From Brevibacillus ruminantium (GTDB taxonomy: Bacteria > Bacillota > Bacilli > Brevibacillales > Brevibacillaceae), in contig NZ_CP098755.1 in NCBI RefSeq assembly GCF_023746555.1, positions 3,235,001-3,299,000 of the forward strand: 64,000 nt of DNA. Reading direction: 5' to 3'. This document shows, piece after piece, positions 33,224 through 42,065 of the stretch. The notes beneath the pieces were generated by a model. That model was not told the DNA's origin and searched no databases. It saw only the letters and a program-made list of their open reading frames with translations. The position numbers were made by a program, and so were the translations under genes. How positions within the stretch are numbered: the stretch's first letter is position 1; each line of letters begins with the position of its first letter.

Positions 33224-33251
33224 TTGCACCTGCTTCATCCTATGTTATGAT
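33224..33251 (+). promoter_or_regulatory. rocR sigma-A promoter
   Basis: TTGCAC (33224-33229), a 16-base spacer and TATGAT (33246-33251), about 40 bases before the rocR ATG. Confidence 0.6.
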
Positions 33252-33288
33252 GGTAGTCATACTCTTTCTAAGGCAGGTGCTTTGACAA

Positions 33289-34686
33289 ATGTCAACCGGG
33301 AAACACATGATTACGCCCGACAAATATCTTCACGTCCTGGACAGTATTTTGGACAGTGTGAATGAAGGCGTCCATGTCATCGATGCTGCCGGAACTACAA
33401 TCGTCTATAACCGCAAAATGACCGAGATGGAATCCATGAGTAAACGGGATGTGCTGAACAAGCCCCTCGCAGAGGTTTTCCAATTTCCCCAAGGGCAGGA
33501 GAGTACCTTGCTCACTTGTCTGCGGACCAGAAACAGCGTACGCAATGTGCGCCAAACCTATTTCAACGACAAAGGACAAGAGATCAACACCATCAACAAT
33601 ACCTACCCGATCATCGTCGATGGTGAACTCCTCGGCGCCATGGAGCTGGCTAATGACGTGACCAAGGTGGAACGGCTGCTGCGCGAGAAAAATCTCTGGG
33701 AGAACGGCGCACGTTATACCTTTGACAAAATTATCGGAGACAGCTCAGTCATCAAGGATGTCGTCGAAAATGCCAAGCGCGCTGCCCGTACCTCTTCTTC
33801 TGTCCTGGTCGTTGGTGAAACTGGGGCTGGCAAAGAACTGTTCGTTCAAAGCATACACAACGCCAGCATGCGCGCAGCAGGACCTTTTATTTCCCAAAAC
33901 TGCGCCGCGTTGCCCGACAGCCTGATCGAAGGACTCCTCTTCGGTACCGCACGCGGTGCATTTACGGGCGCGGTGGAGCGGCCCGGCTTATTTGAACAGG
34001 CACAGGGCGGCACCCTCTTTTTGGACGAGATCAACTCGCTTAGTATGTCCCTTCAGGCTAAACTGTTGCGGGCCCTGCAGGAAAAGTCGATTCGCCGCAT
34101 CGGGGATACGAAGGACAGAGCGATTGATGTGCGAATCATCGCCGCGATGAACGAAGATCCTGTAGAAGCCATCTCTCATCAGCGATTGCGCAAGGATTTA
34201 TACTATCGGCTTGGTGTGGTTACACTATTTATTCCATCCCTGCGTGACCGCAAAGACGATATTCCGCTCCTGATTCGGCATTTCATTGAAAAATACAATG
34301 AGCTGTTTCAAATGAAGGTCGAGGGCGTATCCGACCATGTAATGCAATTTTTCATGAGCCATGACTGGCCGGGCAATGTTCGTGAGCTGCAGCATATCAT
34401 CGAAGGATCCATGAATCTGATGGCCGATGAACGATTGATTACCTCCGAGCATCTTCCTTACCATTTTTTACGCCGCACATCTGGGTCTCTAAAGGAAAAG
34501 ATAACAGTGATGCCCGTATCGGACGAAATCGTGCCCTTAAAGCAAAAGCTGCAAGAGTTCGAAACCTATTACATACAAAAAGTCGTAGAAAAACACAACG
34601 GCAACATTTCTCGAGCTGCCCAAGAATTGCAAATCAGCCGACAAAGCCTTCAATACCGAGTTCGGAAGCTGGGGGTCAAACGATAG
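33289..34686 (+). CDS. rocR: Sigma-54-dependent regulator of arginine/ornithine catabolism (RocR-like)
   Basis: 465 residues in the order PAS sensor (~15-115), AAA+ activator (~145-380) and Fis-type HTH (~425-463). Walker A is GETGAGKE, the sigma-54 contact is GAFTGA, Walker B is GGTLFLDEINSL, and the arginine finger region is YYRLGVV. The C-terminus has the helix-turn-helix ISRAAQELQISRQSLQYRV. In Bacillus, RocR binds ornithine or citrulline and activates rocABC and rocDEF with SigL. The position between rocD and rocE supports the assignment. Confidence 0.92.
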   Translation: MSTGKHMITPDKYLHVLDSILDSVNEGVHVIDAAGTTIVYNRKMTEMESMSKRDVLNKPLAEVFQFPQGQESTLLTCLRTRNSVRNVRQTYFNDKGQEINTINNTYPIIVDGELLGAMELANDVTKVERLLREKNLWENGARYTFDKIIGDSSVIKDVVENAKRAARTSSSVLVVGETGAGKELFVQSIHNASMRAAGPFISQNCAALPDSLIEGLLFGTARGAFTGAVERPGLFEQAQGGTLFLDEINSLSMSLQAKLLRALQEKSIRRIGDTKDRAIDVRIIAAMNEDPVEAISHQRLRKDLYYRLGVVTLFIPSLRDRKDDIPLLIRHFIEKYNELFQMKVEGVSDHVMQFFMSHDWPGNVRELQHIIEGSMNLMADERLITSEHLPYHFLRRTSGSLKEKITVMPVSDEIVPLKQKLQEFETYYIQKVVEKHNGNISRAAQELQISRQSLQYRVRKLGVKR

Positions 34687-34799
34687 TAACCCGCAAAATA
34701 TTTTTTCCACAAATGATTTTTTTGCGCGTACTGCGTAATTTTTTTGCATGGGCAAAAGTGTAATCGTCCCATAATAGACAACCGTTCCACAATTCCGAC

Positions 34800-34816
34800 T
34801 TGGCACAATATGTGCT
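34800..34816 (+). promoter_or_regulatory. Sigma-54 (-24/-12) promoter upstream of rocE
   Basis: TTGGCAC, five bases, then GTGCT. The -24 GG and -12 GC are spaced exactly 12 bases apart. Only one -12 base departs from TTGCT. It is about 60 bases before the rocE ATG, next to the gene for its likely activator. Confidence 0.75.
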
Positions 34817-34878
34817 TAGAGAATATACACGCACTTTATGATTTTGCCTTGTGTATTCTTAACGAAGGAGAGAGTTGC

Positions 34879-36288
34879 ATGTCCACAATGAATGAACACC
34901 ACGATTTAAAGCGCTCTATGAACAGTCGGCATCTCTTCATGATCTCTCTCGGAGGGGTTATCGGAACGGGATTATTTGTGGGCTCGGGCTATACCATCAG
35001 TCAGGCCGGTCCAATCGGAACCATTATTTCCTACCTGGTCGGCGGATTCATTATGTATCTCACCATGCTCTGTCTGGGAGAACTGTCGGTCGCCATGCCT
35101 GTAGCCGGATCGTTTCAAGCCTATATGACGAAATTTGTCAGCCCTTCGCTCGGTTTTGCCGTCGGTTGGCTTTACTGGTTTGGCTGGGCGGTGACGGTGG
35201 CCCTGGAACTATTGTCTTCCGGCCTGATGATGCAGCGCTGGTTCCCTGGTTCGCCTGTATGGATGTGGTGTGCGATCTTCGGAGCCCTTCTCTTTCTTCT
35301 GAATGCGCTTTCAGCACGTGCTTTCGGAGAAACTGAGTTCTGGTTTTCCAGCATTAAAGTAAGCGCTATCATCCTGTTTATCATCCTGGGCGGTGCAGCC
35401 ATGTTTGGCCTGATCAGCATGAAAGGTGGGCAGCCTGCACCAATGTTGTCTCAATATATCAACAGCCCGCTGCTCCCAAACGGGATTACCGGACTCCTTT
35501 TAACGATGATTACGGTTAATTTTTCCTTCCAGGGAACCGAACTGATCGGGATCGCTGCCGGTGAGAGCAAAGAGCCTGAAAAAACAATCCCCCGCTCTAT
35601 TCGCACAACGGTGTGGAGAACCTTGGTATTTTTTGTGCTCGCCATCTTTATTTTGGCCGGTTTGATTCCCTACACGAAGGCTGGAGTCGTCGAAAGTCCG
35701 TTTGTGGCGGTCTTTGACAGCATCGGAATCCCTTATGCGGCGGATATCATGAACTTCGTCGTTCTGACCGCCCTGCTTTCTGTAGCCAACTCCGGTCTCT
35801 ATGCCGCGACGCGGATGCTCTACTCCCTTTCCCGTACAGGAATGGCGAGTCATAAATTAGGCCTCACCAATCGCAAGGGAATTCCCATGAACGCACTTTT
35901 GATTACCTTTGCGATCTCGTTGCTTTCTCTTCTTTCCGGGTTTATCGCTGAGGAAACGGTTTTCATGGTGCTGCTTTCGGTGGCAGGTCTGGGTGCGCAG
36001 GTTGGCTGGATTTCGATATCCGCTTCGCAACTCGCTTTCCGTCGTCAATACCTGAAAAAGGGCGGAAAGCTGGAGGACCTGAAATTTAAAACGCCACTCT
36101 ACCCGTTTTTGCCCGGTCTCGCTTTGGTGCTGAACATCGTCGTCTTGGTCAGCCTGGCCTTTGATCCAAGCCAGCGCATCGCCCTGTATGGCGGAGTCCC
36201 CTTCGTTATCATTTCCATTCTGATTTACCAGTTCTACTTTAAAAACAAGCGCGGCGATTCCACCGAATCGGGGGAAAACGCCGTCTGA
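34879..36288 (+). CDS. rocE: Amino-acid permease (RocE-like, APC family)
   Basis: ATG 34879 is preceded by AAGGAGAGAG; the frame open upstream includes the promoter, so it is not coding. 469 residues with 12 predicted helices. The APC signature HLFMISLGGVIGTGLFVGSG forms helix 1, and GFIMYLTMLCLGELSVAMPV is helix 2. The central FQGTELIGIAAGESKEPEKT is typical of basic and neutral amino-acid permeases. It probably imports arginine or ornithine for the Roc pathway, based on the sigma-54 promoter and the adjacent rocR. Confidence 0.88.
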   Translation: MSTMNEHHDLKRSMNSRHLFMISLGGVIGTGLFVGSGYTISQAGPIGTIISYLVGGFIMYLTMLCLGELSVAMPVAGSFQAYMTKFVSPSLGFAVGWLYWFGWAVTVALELLSSGLMMQRWFPGSPVWMWCAIFGALLFLLNALSARAFGETEFWFSSIKVSAIILFIILGGAAMFGLISMKGGQPAPMLSQYINSPLLPNGITGLLLTMITVNFSFQGTELIGIAAGESKEPEKTIPRSIRTTVWRTLVFFVLAIFILAGLIPYTKAGVVESPFVAVFDSIGIPYAADIMNFVVLTALLSVANSGLYAATRMLYSLSRTGMASHKLGLTNRKGIPMNALLITFAISLLSLLSGFIAEETVFMVLLSVAGLGAQVGWISISASQLAFRRQYLKKGGKLEDLKFKTPLYPFLPGLALVLNIVVLVSLAFDPSQRIALYGGVPFVIISILIYQFYFKNKRGDSTESGENAV

Positions 36289-36313
36289 TTCCCAACTGAC
36301 TTCCTTTCATAAA

Positions 36314-36347
36314 GAAAAGCTTGCGGCTGATTTCCGCAAGCTTTTCG
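36314..36347. terminator. Terminator after rocE
   Basis: GAAAAGCTTGCGG and CCGCAAGCTTTTC form a perfect 13-bp stem with a 7-base loop. Confidence 0.9.
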
Positions 36348-36362
36348 TCATTATTTCTGCAG

Positions 36363-36470
36363 CTACAATGATAAACGAACGATCTCCGTAATAACCACCA
36401 TGGCAAAGACGGCAAACCCAAGGGAACTGGTTACTAGCAGCATACGTTTCAGCTTTTTCATATCTTCCAT
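36363..36470 (-). CDS. 35-residue single-pass membrane peptide
   Basis: MEDMKKLKRMLLVTSSLGFA is followed by VFAMVVITEIVRLSL. GGAGGGA lies 6 bases before the ATG. A basic N-terminus and one hydrophobic helix suggest a membrane peptide. It lies between the rocE terminator and the MFS gene, with its own upstream spacer. The function is unknown. Confidence 0.6.
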   Translation of the reverse strand: MEDMKKLKRMLLVTSSLGFAVFAMVVITEIVRLSL

Positions 36471-36557
36471 TCGCGATTCCCTCCATTTCTCTCTTGCCAA
36501 CCCTCTACCGTTATATACGAAGAACATATAGAAAATGTTTCAATGCCTAGCACATTT

Positions 36558-37790
36558 TCATGAACGGGCCATTTTTGTACAGTTTTTTCCACGATTCTCT
36601 GCCTGGATGCTTTGCTCCATCCGATGCATCTGCCAAGCCACCCAGATCCCGATGACAAGACAAATCGTCCACGGAAGCCAGGATGCACCCAAGTGACGAG
36701 CCGTATCATACACCCATCCACCAGCGAATTGTCCGAAAGAGCCGCCAATCGCAAGGGAATATCCGTTAAATCCGTAATAGGCCCCGACCTGTTCCTTTGG
36801 TGCCAGCCGCGGTACGACCTCCACCACGTTAGGCACGGCAATCATGGTTCCCAGCGCATACAGAAAGGCATTGACGATTAACATCCATAGGTTATCAGCA
36901 AATGCGAGCAAGAACAGCCCCACACCCATTACCAGTGCGCCGATCCCAATTAACGTAAAGCGCTGGTTATACCCCTCCAGCCACTGACTTACCTTCATTT
37001 GCAACAAAATAACCGAGACAGATATCGCCGAAAGGACAATCCCGACATCCGCTTTTCGGGCTGTGACGTCCTCAACTAGCTGCGGGATCGTCAAAAAAAG
37101 TTGCATGTTCAAATAGTAGTAGCCCATCAGGATCATGGTGTAGCGGACAAAGCGCCGATCCTGGATGACCACCGACATGCTGCTCCAAATCCCTTGTCGT
37201 GTATTTTTGGCTGCAATGGGTTGCAGGAAAAAGAGCACGAGCAGTCCATTTACCGCAAACATGGTACCAGCAAAGAGAGACAAATAGGTGAAATCTACAG
37301 AAGCGAGCGCCGTTCCGACGACTTGCGAGCCTACAATCCCAATATTTGTCAGTACATTGCGAAAGGAAAAGACTTCTTTGCGAATCGGCTCCGGAGTCAG
37401 GACCGCAAATGCAGCAGACCCCGCTGGGTCAAACAGAGAGCCGCCCAATCCAGAAAGAATAGCTGCGATAAAAAAATGCCAGGTTTCCGTACAAAACGCA
37501 AACATGGCAAACCCGATCGCCCTGATCCACAGTCCCAGGACCATCGTTCCCTTGTATCCGAATTTATCCGCAACAACACCGCCCAAGAACGCAAAACCTT
37601 GCTGAGAGAACTGACGGACGCTGAGCACAAGTCCAGCCATGGCGACAGTCCAACCGATGCTGCCAGTCAAATGCAGAGTTAAATAGGGAATCAGCGCATA
37701 AAAGCCCAGATTCATCATAAAAGAGGTGCCCAACAACAGCTTTACGGAAACCGGGGTCTCTCCCCATATTTCCCGTTTCATTTCAATCAC
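36558..37790 (-). CDS. MFS efflux transporter
   Basis: 410 residues with 12 predicted helices and the MFS loop 2-3 motif as GGVVADKFGYKGTMVLG (G..AD..G.K pattern). Helix 1 carries GTSFMMNLGFYALIPYLTLHL. It resembles drug:H+ antiporter-1 proteins such as the MdtH group. The gene is divergent from a LysR regulator 122 bases away, which may control it. The substrate is unknown. Confidence 0.85.
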   Translation of the reverse strand: MIEMKREIWGETPVSVKLLLGTSFMMNLGFYALIPYLTLHLTGSIGWTVAMAGLVLSVRQFSQQGFAFLGGVVADKFGYKGTMVLGLWIRAIGFAMFAFCTETWHFFIAAILSGLGGSLFDPAGSAAFAVLTPEPIRKEVFSFRNVLTNIGIVGSQVVGTALASVDFTYLSLFAGTMFAVNGLLVLFFLQPIAAKNTRQGIWSSMSVVIQDRRFVRYTMILMGYYYLNMQLFLTIPQLVEDVTARKADVGIVLSAISVSVILLQMKVSQWLEGYNQRFTLIGIGALVMGVGLFLLAFADNLWMLIVNAFLYALGTMIAVPNVVEVVPRLAPKEQVGAYYGFNGYSLAIGGSFGQFAGGWVYDTARHLGASWLPWTICLVIGIWVAWQMHRMEQSIQAENRGKNCTKMARS

Positions 37791-37912
37791 TCGCTCTCCG
37801 GTATTCCCTTACTGAAATAAAGGTACCTTCAGCATAAGGAACAAGGTATAATTTGAGAAACGATTCTTTTTGTATAGAGTTATCAATTCTCTAGATAAGA
37901 GGGAACATCTGA

Positions 37913-38794
37913 ATGGACTTCGAACAGCTTCGGGCCTTCTACACATTAGCCCAGACGAAAAACTTTACCAAGGCGGCCGAGATGCTTCACCTCGTGCAGT
38001 CTACCGTAACGATGCGGATCAAACAATTGGAAGATAAGGTTGGCAAGCCTCTCTTTATCCGTGATAAACGCAGCGTCGAAATTACCCAGGCAGGCCTTAC
38101 CCTGCTACCGTACGCTGAGCGGATTCTCAAGCTCGCTCATGAGGCGGTAAATGAAATCGCCTCGCTCCAACCCTATGAAGACTATCTTTCTATCGGGAGT
38201 CTAAACTCCATCTGGGCTTCTACACTGGAGCCGATTCTGCGAGAGTACCATGTCCGCTATCCGCAGATCGCGATCAGCACAAAAACCGGACACTCTTCCG
38301 ATGTGATTCAATACTTGCTGGATAATGTCATTCAAATCGGGATTGTATATGTGCCGCCTTCCCTGCCGACCTTTGACGTCATCCCCACCTGGGATGATGA
38401 AATCGTCCTTGTATGCAGTCCACAGGACCCCATCGCCTCCGCTTCGCAGGTGGATGCCAGGGAGTTGAGGAAACTGCCTCTTCTGTACGTCAACTGGGGC
38501 CCTCCCTTTGATGAGTGGATTCGTCAGACACTCCCACGCAACTACGTCCCCAATTTGCATCTTGACAAAGCAGAGCTGGCCATTGATCTCGTAAAAGACG
38601 GGCTTGGCGTCAGTCTGCTGACACGATCTGCGGTAAAAGCGGACCTGGCGGCAGGAACACTGAAGGAAGTGCAGATCGTCGGCAACAAGCCCCCGAAACG
38701 ATCTGCGTATATCGTTTTGCCGAAGGACAAAAAAAACAAGCCTAGCGTAGAAAAATGGCTAAGCTTGATGAATGAATTCGGCTATTTCACTTAA
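37913..38794 (+). CDS. LysR-family transcriptional regulator
   Basis: 293 residues. The winged HTH at residues 1-60 reads MDFEQLRAFYTLAQTKNFTK then AAEMLHLVQSTVTMRIKQLE. The effector domain (residues ~90-290) has the usual periplasmic-binding-like fold, with LAIDLVKDGLGVSLLTRSAV near the end. It is transcribed away from the MFS gene, the classical LysR-target arrangement. The ligand is unknown. Confidence 0.92.
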   Translation: MDFEQLRAFYTLAQTKNFTKAAEMLHLVQSTVTMRIKQLEDKVGKPLFIRDKRSVEITQAGLTLLPYAERILKLAHEAVNEIASLQPYEDYLSIGSLNSIWASTLEPILREYHVRYPQIAISTKTGHSSDVIQYLLDNVIQIGIVYVPPSLPTFDVIPTWDDEIVLVCSPQDPIASASQVDARELRKLPLLYVNWGPPFDEWIRQTLPRNYVPNLHLDKAELAIDLVKDGLGVSLLTRSAVKADLAAGTLKEVQIVGNKPPKRSAYIVLPKDKKNKPSVEKWLSLMNEFGYFT

Positions 38795-38807
38795 CTTTGG
38801 CGAATCA

Positions 38808-39488
38808 TTAATAACGGGTAGAGGGCGTCCACCGCGGATAAGATGTCTGACGCCTTCTCACCCATTTATCATCGGCATATCGGAACAGAAAATACCAGCC
38901 AAACGCAAAGAAAAGACCGGTCAGCACGTCACTGGCAAAATGAACTCCGAGATAGACACGGCTGCTTACGATCAGCAAAATCAGCACATAGAACAACGGC
39001 GTGAGAAACCGCCACCAGGTATGCTCTCCGAGCGTCCGGAACAAGTACGCCACGATTAAAAAGTAAACGGAGCTGATCATAGCATGTCCACTGGGAAACG
39101 AGTAAGAGTCCGGTTTGGTGATCAGGTTCAAGCCAATCGGACGCTCCCGGGCAAACAGATTTTTCATCAACTCGTTCATCATGGTGTCGGCCAGAATGAT
39201 CACGGCTACGATGACGATCTCTTTGCGGTATCCTTTCAAAAATAGCCACAAAAGCAAGATCGCGACCAACGTAATCACCGATTTGGTATCTCCCAGATGG
39301 GTGAGAACCGTTAACCCCGTCGTGAGCAGATCAAAGCGGAGACTGCTTGCAAATGCAAATCCCGCCTCATCCAATCCAGAAAACCCAACCCATTTGTAAA
39401 CAGCTACCATGCCAAAAGCGAGCAGAAAGAAAATGGCCGCGATCCATAAAAATTTACGATTCCCTTGTGTTCGCGTCATCCGATACAT
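38808..39488 (-). CDS. PAP2-family membrane phosphatase
   Basis: 226 residues, about six helices. The three catalytic motifs are all present: KNLFARERPI (C1), SFPSGHAM (C2), and SRVYLGVHFASDVLTG (C3) with the nucleophilic His. Such enzymes dephosphorylate undecaprenyl pyrophosphate, phosphatidylglycerophosphate or similar lipids on the outer face. The start codon lies one base after the stop of the DUF188 gene, so the two are translationally coupled. Confidence 0.92.
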   Translation of the reverse strand: MYRMTRTQGNRKFLWIAAIFFLLAFGMVAVYKWVGFSGLDEAGFAFASSLRFDLLTTGLTVLTHLGDTKSVITLVAILLLWLFLKGYRKEIVIVAVIILADTMMNELMKNLFARERPIGLNLITKPDSYSFPSGHAMISSVYFLIVAYLFRTLGEHTWWRFLTPLFYVLILLIVSSRVYLGVHFASDVLTGLFFAFGWYFLFRYADDKWVRRRQTSYPRWTPSTRY

Positions 39489-39489
39489 A

Positions 39490-39939
39490 CTAGTCCTCCG
39501 ATTCTTCCATCAATTTTTGCAGGGCTCGGCTGAAGCGCACATCATCCGCTGTACTTCGAGCTGCCGGCCCCCTGGTTCTCCCGCCGCCCCTGCGAAAGCG
39601 GGCTTTTTCATTTCTCTCCTCCAAAAAAAACGATATTCTCTCCGACTCAAAGATCGTCCCATGCGGGGAGACTGCCTTCGCTCTTTTGGCTAAAATCAGT
39701 GCAGCCAGTCCGATATCCTGCGTCACTACGATATTACCTGCGGTTGCCGCATTGGCCAGCTTCATATCGACCGCCTGCGGTCCTGCGTCAACGGAAACAT
39801 GATTCTCGCCTGTGAATTGATGATTGAAACTGGCGAACGTGATGCAAGACCAGCCTTTTTCCGCACATGTTCTTTTGGCAATAGCCAAAACCTGGCGTGG
39901 ACAGGCGTCGGCATCAATCAATACGCGCTTCTCTTGCAT
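39490..39939 (-). CDS. YaiI/YqxD family protein (DUF188)
   Basis: ATG 39939 has AGAGGTG before it; the open frame upstream is extra. 149 residues with the DUF188 signature VLIDADACPRQVLAIAKRTC at the start and IVVTQDIGLAALILAKRA in the middle. The fold resembles PIN-like nucleases. The C-terminal RFRRGGGRTRGPAARSTADD is basic. No function is established. It is coupled to the PAP2 gene. Confidence 0.9.
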   Translation of the reverse strand: MQEKRVLIDADACPRQVLAIAKRTCAEKGWSCITFASFNHQFTGENHVSVDAGPQAVDMKLANAATAGNIVVTQDIGLAALILAKRAKAVSPHGTIFESERISFFLEERNEKARFRRGGGRTRGPAARSTADDVRFSRALQKLMEESED

Positions 39940-40001
39940 GTGAACACCTCTCTTCGTACTTCCCCCTCTCCTGCTTTTTTGATACGATGGGGAGGAAAGG
40001 A

Positions 40002-40328
40002 GTGAGTGAGCCTTTGCGTTACCAATTTGTTTACAATGAGCGGATGGGAATCCAGCTTCCTGACCTTCCACTGGCTTGGGAAGAATATACCCCCACAGAA
40101 CGAGCTGACATTTTGCTCGAGTGGGAAGAGATCCGTTCCACCATCCCAGATCGAATCATCAAACTGGAGGCCACCATCAATGAAAAGCAATCACAGTTGT
40201 CCGAAGAGGAGAATTTTCCCCGCTGCTGTGAGTTGAATTCAGAGATACATGAATTAGCCAGCATCATCAATGATCTTAATATATGGTTCCGCGTCCAGCA
40301 AGACTATGAAACCAAAACACATCAATAA
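40002..40328 (+). CDS. Small coiled-coil hypothetical protein
   Basis: GTG 40002 has GGAGG six bases before it, whereas the frame further upstream overlaps the divergent DUF188 gene. The 108-residue protein is acidic and helical, with a heptad-like section IIKLEATINEKQSQLSEEEN and ELNSEIHELASIINDLNIWF. This suggests a short coiled coil. Two cysteines (CC near residue 78) are adjacent. No family recognised. A terminator shared with the opposing protease gene follows. Confidence 0.6.
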   Translation: MSEPLRYQFVYNERMGIQLPDLPLAWEEYTPTERADILLEWEEIRSTIPDRIIKLEATINEKQSQLSEEENFPRCCELNSEIHELASIINDLNIWFRVQQDYETKTHQ

Positions 40329-40352
40329 GCCTAAACGCTGCCGATACAAAAA

Positions 40353-40394
40353 GAAACCGAACAGCCCCCTCACAATCGAGCTGTCCGGTTTCTT
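40353..40394. terminator. Bidirectional terminator between the 40002 gene and the subtilase gene
   Basis: GAAACCGAACAGC pairs with GCTGTCCGGTTTC with one internal loop. The 3' end of the protease gene (40397) abuts it. Confidence 0.8.
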
Positions 40395-40396
40395 TG

Positions 40397-41368
40397 CTAT
40401 TTTTGCAATACTCTATTGGCAATTCTTTTCTTACGGGCCATGCGCAGTGCCATCAGCCCTGTTACATGAGGAGCTGCCATGGAGGTTCCGTTCAAGGTAC
40501 GGAAACCGTTACCCGGCCAGGTTGATTTGATATCCACACCTGGTGCCCTCATATTCATTCCCTTTCCTCGGGAGCTGAAATCTGCCAGCTTCCCGTTTTG
40601 GTCAATCGCCCCTACCCCGATTACTCCGGAATAGCGAGCCGGGTATTCCACTTCCCTGCCGTTATTTCCTGCCGAAGCAACCATGACGATCCCTTTGTTC
40701 GATACTTTTTTGATCATTCGTTCCAGTGCTTCGCTGTGCATCTCCATACCAAAGCTCATATTGATAATATCCATATCATTTTGAATCGACCAGTTCAGCG
40801 CTTGGATGATATCGGACAACGACGCCGTACCATCCTCTCGAAACGCTCTTACATCATAGAGATGAGCCTCGGGTGAGACACCGACAATCCCCGCATTGTT
40901 TATTTCCGCCACAATGATCCCTGCCACGTGCGTACCATGCCCATTTCGCCTTCCTCCCACCAAGTCCACCCCACCCTTGACCCGTTCCCTTAACTCGAAA
41001 TGGTCACGGGAGATACCTGTATCGATGACGGCGATCCTCACTCCATTCCCCATTCCTCTTTTCCACATACGTTCGGCCCCGACGTACTGAACTCCCCATG
41101 GCACTTCATCTGTACCATGCACACGGACGGTTACATTCTCTTCGATTGTGGGATTGTAGCGTAAAAATTCATCACGAAAGCGTTCAAAGGTGTCTTTCTT
41201 CACGCATAGACATGACAGATCTTCGTAACAGCTCCATGGCTGGTTCACCATATGGCTGGACATTCTCTTCTGCAATTCAGACAAAATACTGGGAAACGAG
41301 TGCCTTTTGTGAAAAGAAAGGATTTTCAACTCGCCGATTCCTCCTATCGTGATAAATGTCTGTCTCAT
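40397..41368 (-). CDS. Subtilisin-like serine protease (S8), probably intracellular
   Basis: 323 residues from ATG 41368; an alternative TTG lies 21 codons upstream, and neither has a strong ribosome site. The catalytic triad is clear: Asp in AVIDTGI, His in NGHGTHVAGI, Ser in NGTSMAAPHVTG; the oxyanion Asn is in SAGNNGREV. There is no signal peptide and only a short N-terminal extension, so an intracellular or sporulation-stage protease is likely. The C-terminus ends soon after the Ser motif with basic RKKRIANRVLQK. Confidence 0.9.
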   Translation of the reverse strand: MRQTFITIGGIGELKILSFHKRHSFPSILSELQKRMSSHMVNQPWSCYEDLSCLCVKKDTFERFRDEFLRYNPTIEENVTVRVHGTDEVPWGVQYVGAERMWKRGMGNGVRIAVIDTGISRDHFELRERVKGGVDLVGGRRNGHGTHVAGIIVAEINNAGIVGVSPEAHLYDVRAFREDGTASLSDIIQALNWSIQNDMDIINMSFGMEMHSEALERMIKKVSNKGIVMVASAGNNGREVEYPARYSGVIGVGAIDQNGKLADFSSRGKGMNMRAPGVDIKSTWPGNGFRTLNGTSMAAPHVTGLMALRMARKKRIANRVLQK

Positions 41369-41529
41369 CTTATGTATGAGCGGATTAGGTGGGTTGGGTA
41401 GATGCACAGGACACCAAAAATAGGCGTGCAATCGTCAGCTTCTGTCCACTCAGAATCCGAGTTGCAGCCATATGACTGCAAGTGGGGGACATCGTCGTCT
41501 GAGGGACTCGAAAGGAAAGGAGCGAAAAA

Positions 41530-41754
41530 ATGCCAAACCCAAACGATTTGTTAAAAAAGATCAACGAGAAAAGCAAAAAGAATTTAAGCATGGATGACAT
41601 CAAATCACTGGCAAGAGGCTATAAAAAGAAGGATTTTCAGGATGACCAAAAGTTGAAGGAGCTCATCAAAAAAGTCGGAAAAGCGGTCGGGATTCCATTG
41701 TCCGATGATCAAATTTCCAAGGTTCGCAAGGAAGTAAAAAATAAAATTCGCTAA
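41530..41754 (+). CDS. spoVIF: Stage VI sporulation protein F-like
   Basis: 74 residues, very lysine- and aspartate-rich and helical: NDLLKKINEKSKKNLSMDDI, then KSLARGYKKKDFQDDQKLKE, ending SKVRKEVKNKIR. This matches the SpoVIF family, needed for spore coat assembly in Bacillus. AAAGGAGCG lies before the ATG. A clean terminator follows. Confidence 0.85.
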   Translation: MPNPNDLLKKINEKSKKNLSMDDIKSLARGYKKKDFQDDQKLKELIKKVGKAVGIPLSDDQISKVRKEVKNKIR

Positions 41755-41801
41755 GATCAGAATGGATGATCTCCCCCCATCAAGTAGTCGGGAAACACAA
41801 C

Positions 41802-41828
41802 AAAAGGAGAGCCGATTGCTCTCCTTTT
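41802..41828. terminator. Terminator after spoVIF
   Basis: AAAAGGAGAGC and GCTCTCCTTTT form a perfect 11-bp stem with loop CGATT; symmetric, so it also serves the small minus-strand gene. Confidence 0.9.
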
Positions 41829-41859
41829 GTCATGAAATCCAGGTAGATTGATGTCAAAC

Positions 41860-41952
41860 TTAGTTACAAGAGCAAGCGACGATCGTAAGCAAAACGAAGA
41901 GAACGAGAACCAGAGAGAAGTCTTCAAAGAAACCGCTTTTGAATTCAGTCAT
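41860..41952 (-). CDS. YjcZ-like 30-residue sporulation membrane peptide
   Basis: MTEFKSGFFEDFSLVLVLFV is followed by LLTIVACSCN. GGAGGGT lies before the ATG. A short polar head with FSLVLVLFVLLTIV closely resembles the YjcZ family (typically F.LIVVLFILLIIVG), spore-associated membrane peptides of Bacillales. The terminal CSC is unusual. It lies next to spoVIF, which fits a sporulation context. Confidence 0.7.
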   Translation of the reverse strand: MTEFKSGFFEDFSLVLVLFVLLTIVACSCN

Positions 41953-42065
41953 TCTTTTACCCTCCTTTGCCGACAAACTACTCATACTGTATGTAAAAAA
42001 CAAAAAACGTGATTGGACTGACGCCCATTCACGCATAACCTAGTCTTCTTTGCGATCGATATGAT

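Noticed and set aside
33060-33288. A sigma-54 promoter for rocD based on TTTGGCAC on the minus strand near 33165
   Set aside because: Twelve bases downstream of the GG there is no GC; the nearest TTGCA is too far away.
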